Shown here in pieces: positions 61,871 to 61,965 of a stretch of DNA of 61,965 nt. The position numbers were made by a program, and so were the translations under genes. The stretch is from Simplicispira metamorpha. GTDB taxonomy: Bacteria; Pseudomonadota; Gammaproteobacteria; Burkholderiales; Burkholderiaceae_C. How positions within the stretch are numbered: the first letter of the stretch is position 1; every line of letters begins with the position of its first letter. Under the pieces are notes generated by a model. That model was given only the letters and a program-made list of their open reading frames with translations, had not been told where the DNA came from and searched no databases. The stretch is from contig NZ_SLXH01000028.1 of NCBI RefSeq assembly GCF_004341365.1, positions 1 to 61,965 on the forward strand, in the 5' to 3' direction.

Positions 61871-61965
61871 GCGCCCAGACCATCGCACAAGCGCAACCAG
61901 CAAGCGCTTGGCAGCGCCTCTCAGCAGGCGCGGGTGCCAAGGGCGAGCGGCTGTATGACTGGGCG
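61871..61965 (+). mobile_element. IS701-family transposase, internal fragment (right copy)
   Basis: Identical, inverted, to 1-95, in the plus direction, continuing the transposase frame (residue about 238 onward). The upstream part of the transposase is absent, replaced by other IS-like sequence, so this copy is 5'-truncated. It runs off the window. Confidence 0.9.

Noticed and set aside
1-61965. CRISPR arrays, rRNA or tRNA genes, phage genes
   Set aside because: No regularly spaced repeats, conserved RNA segments, cloverleaf or phage structural proteins could be seen.

Overview
The window looks like a catabolic accessory island of a high-GC betaproteobacterium, most likely Burkholderiales and near Comamonadaceae. 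Two Bug-type (tripartite tricarboxylate) binding proteins, a 50.9 kb intergenic repeat that resembles ones I recall from Acidovorax relatives, and the overall GC-rich codon use point that way; no rRNA, tRNA or core marker gene fixes the taxon. Both ends carry the same 95 bp of an IS701-family transposase gene in inverted orientation (1-95 and 61871-61965), and a TetR gene at the right end is cut off beside IS-like sequence, so the island is framed by insertion sequences.

Layout. 1-3926 (minus): transposase end, an SDR lacking its catalytic Tyr/Lys, a Bug protein and P450-1. 4102-12145 (plus): TetR, an FAD oxidoreductase, P450-2, an unrecognised 343-aa protein, two NTF2-like proteins, an SDR and an MFS transporter. 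12142-20337 (minus): FolB-like and pteridine-reductase-like genes, GST, MFS, glutathione peroxidase, then a coupled run CMD protein / thiolase / 3-hydroxyacyl-CoA dehydrogenase / FAH hydrolase / amidohydrolase. 20556-25846: a universal-stress/hemerythrin fusion, a TetR, a CoA ligase, an SDR and a DUF2889 protein. 25861-35854 (minus): Rieske oxygenase pair 1, MDR reductase, amidohydrolase, P450-3, Rieske oxygenase pair 2, EamA transporter, amidohydrolase. 35992-39862 (plus): aldo/keto reductase, Bug protein, a third CoA ligase. 39871-44680 (minus): SDR, CoA ligase 2, FAH hydrolase, bacteriohemerythrin, SDR. 44819-50738 (plus): DUF35 protein, SCP-x-type thiolase, MFS, ferredoxin reductase, chemoreceptor. 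51279-61254 (minus): DUF1993, SDR, crotonase, two-domain VOC protein, RND/MMPL transporter, YCF48-like protein, DUF1329 and DUF1302 outer-membrane proteins.

How it may work (inference). Three related P450s and two related two-subunit Rieske oxygenases would oxidise a hydrophobic substrate, CoA ligases would activate a carboxylic acid, and the DUF35/thiolase pair plus crotonase, dehydrogenase and thiolase would shorten a side chain. SDRs, amidohydrolases and FAH hydrolases would process ring-derived intermediates. The logic resembles ibuprofen (ipf), abietane diterpenoid (dit) and steroid side-chain pathways, but the substrate cannot be read from sequence. A reductase is encoded but no ferredoxin is visible, and the only candidate for a ring-cleaving enzyme is the VOC protein. 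The DUF1302/DUF1329/YCF48/RND set and the many transporters suggest dedicated handling of a lipophilic compound across the envelope.
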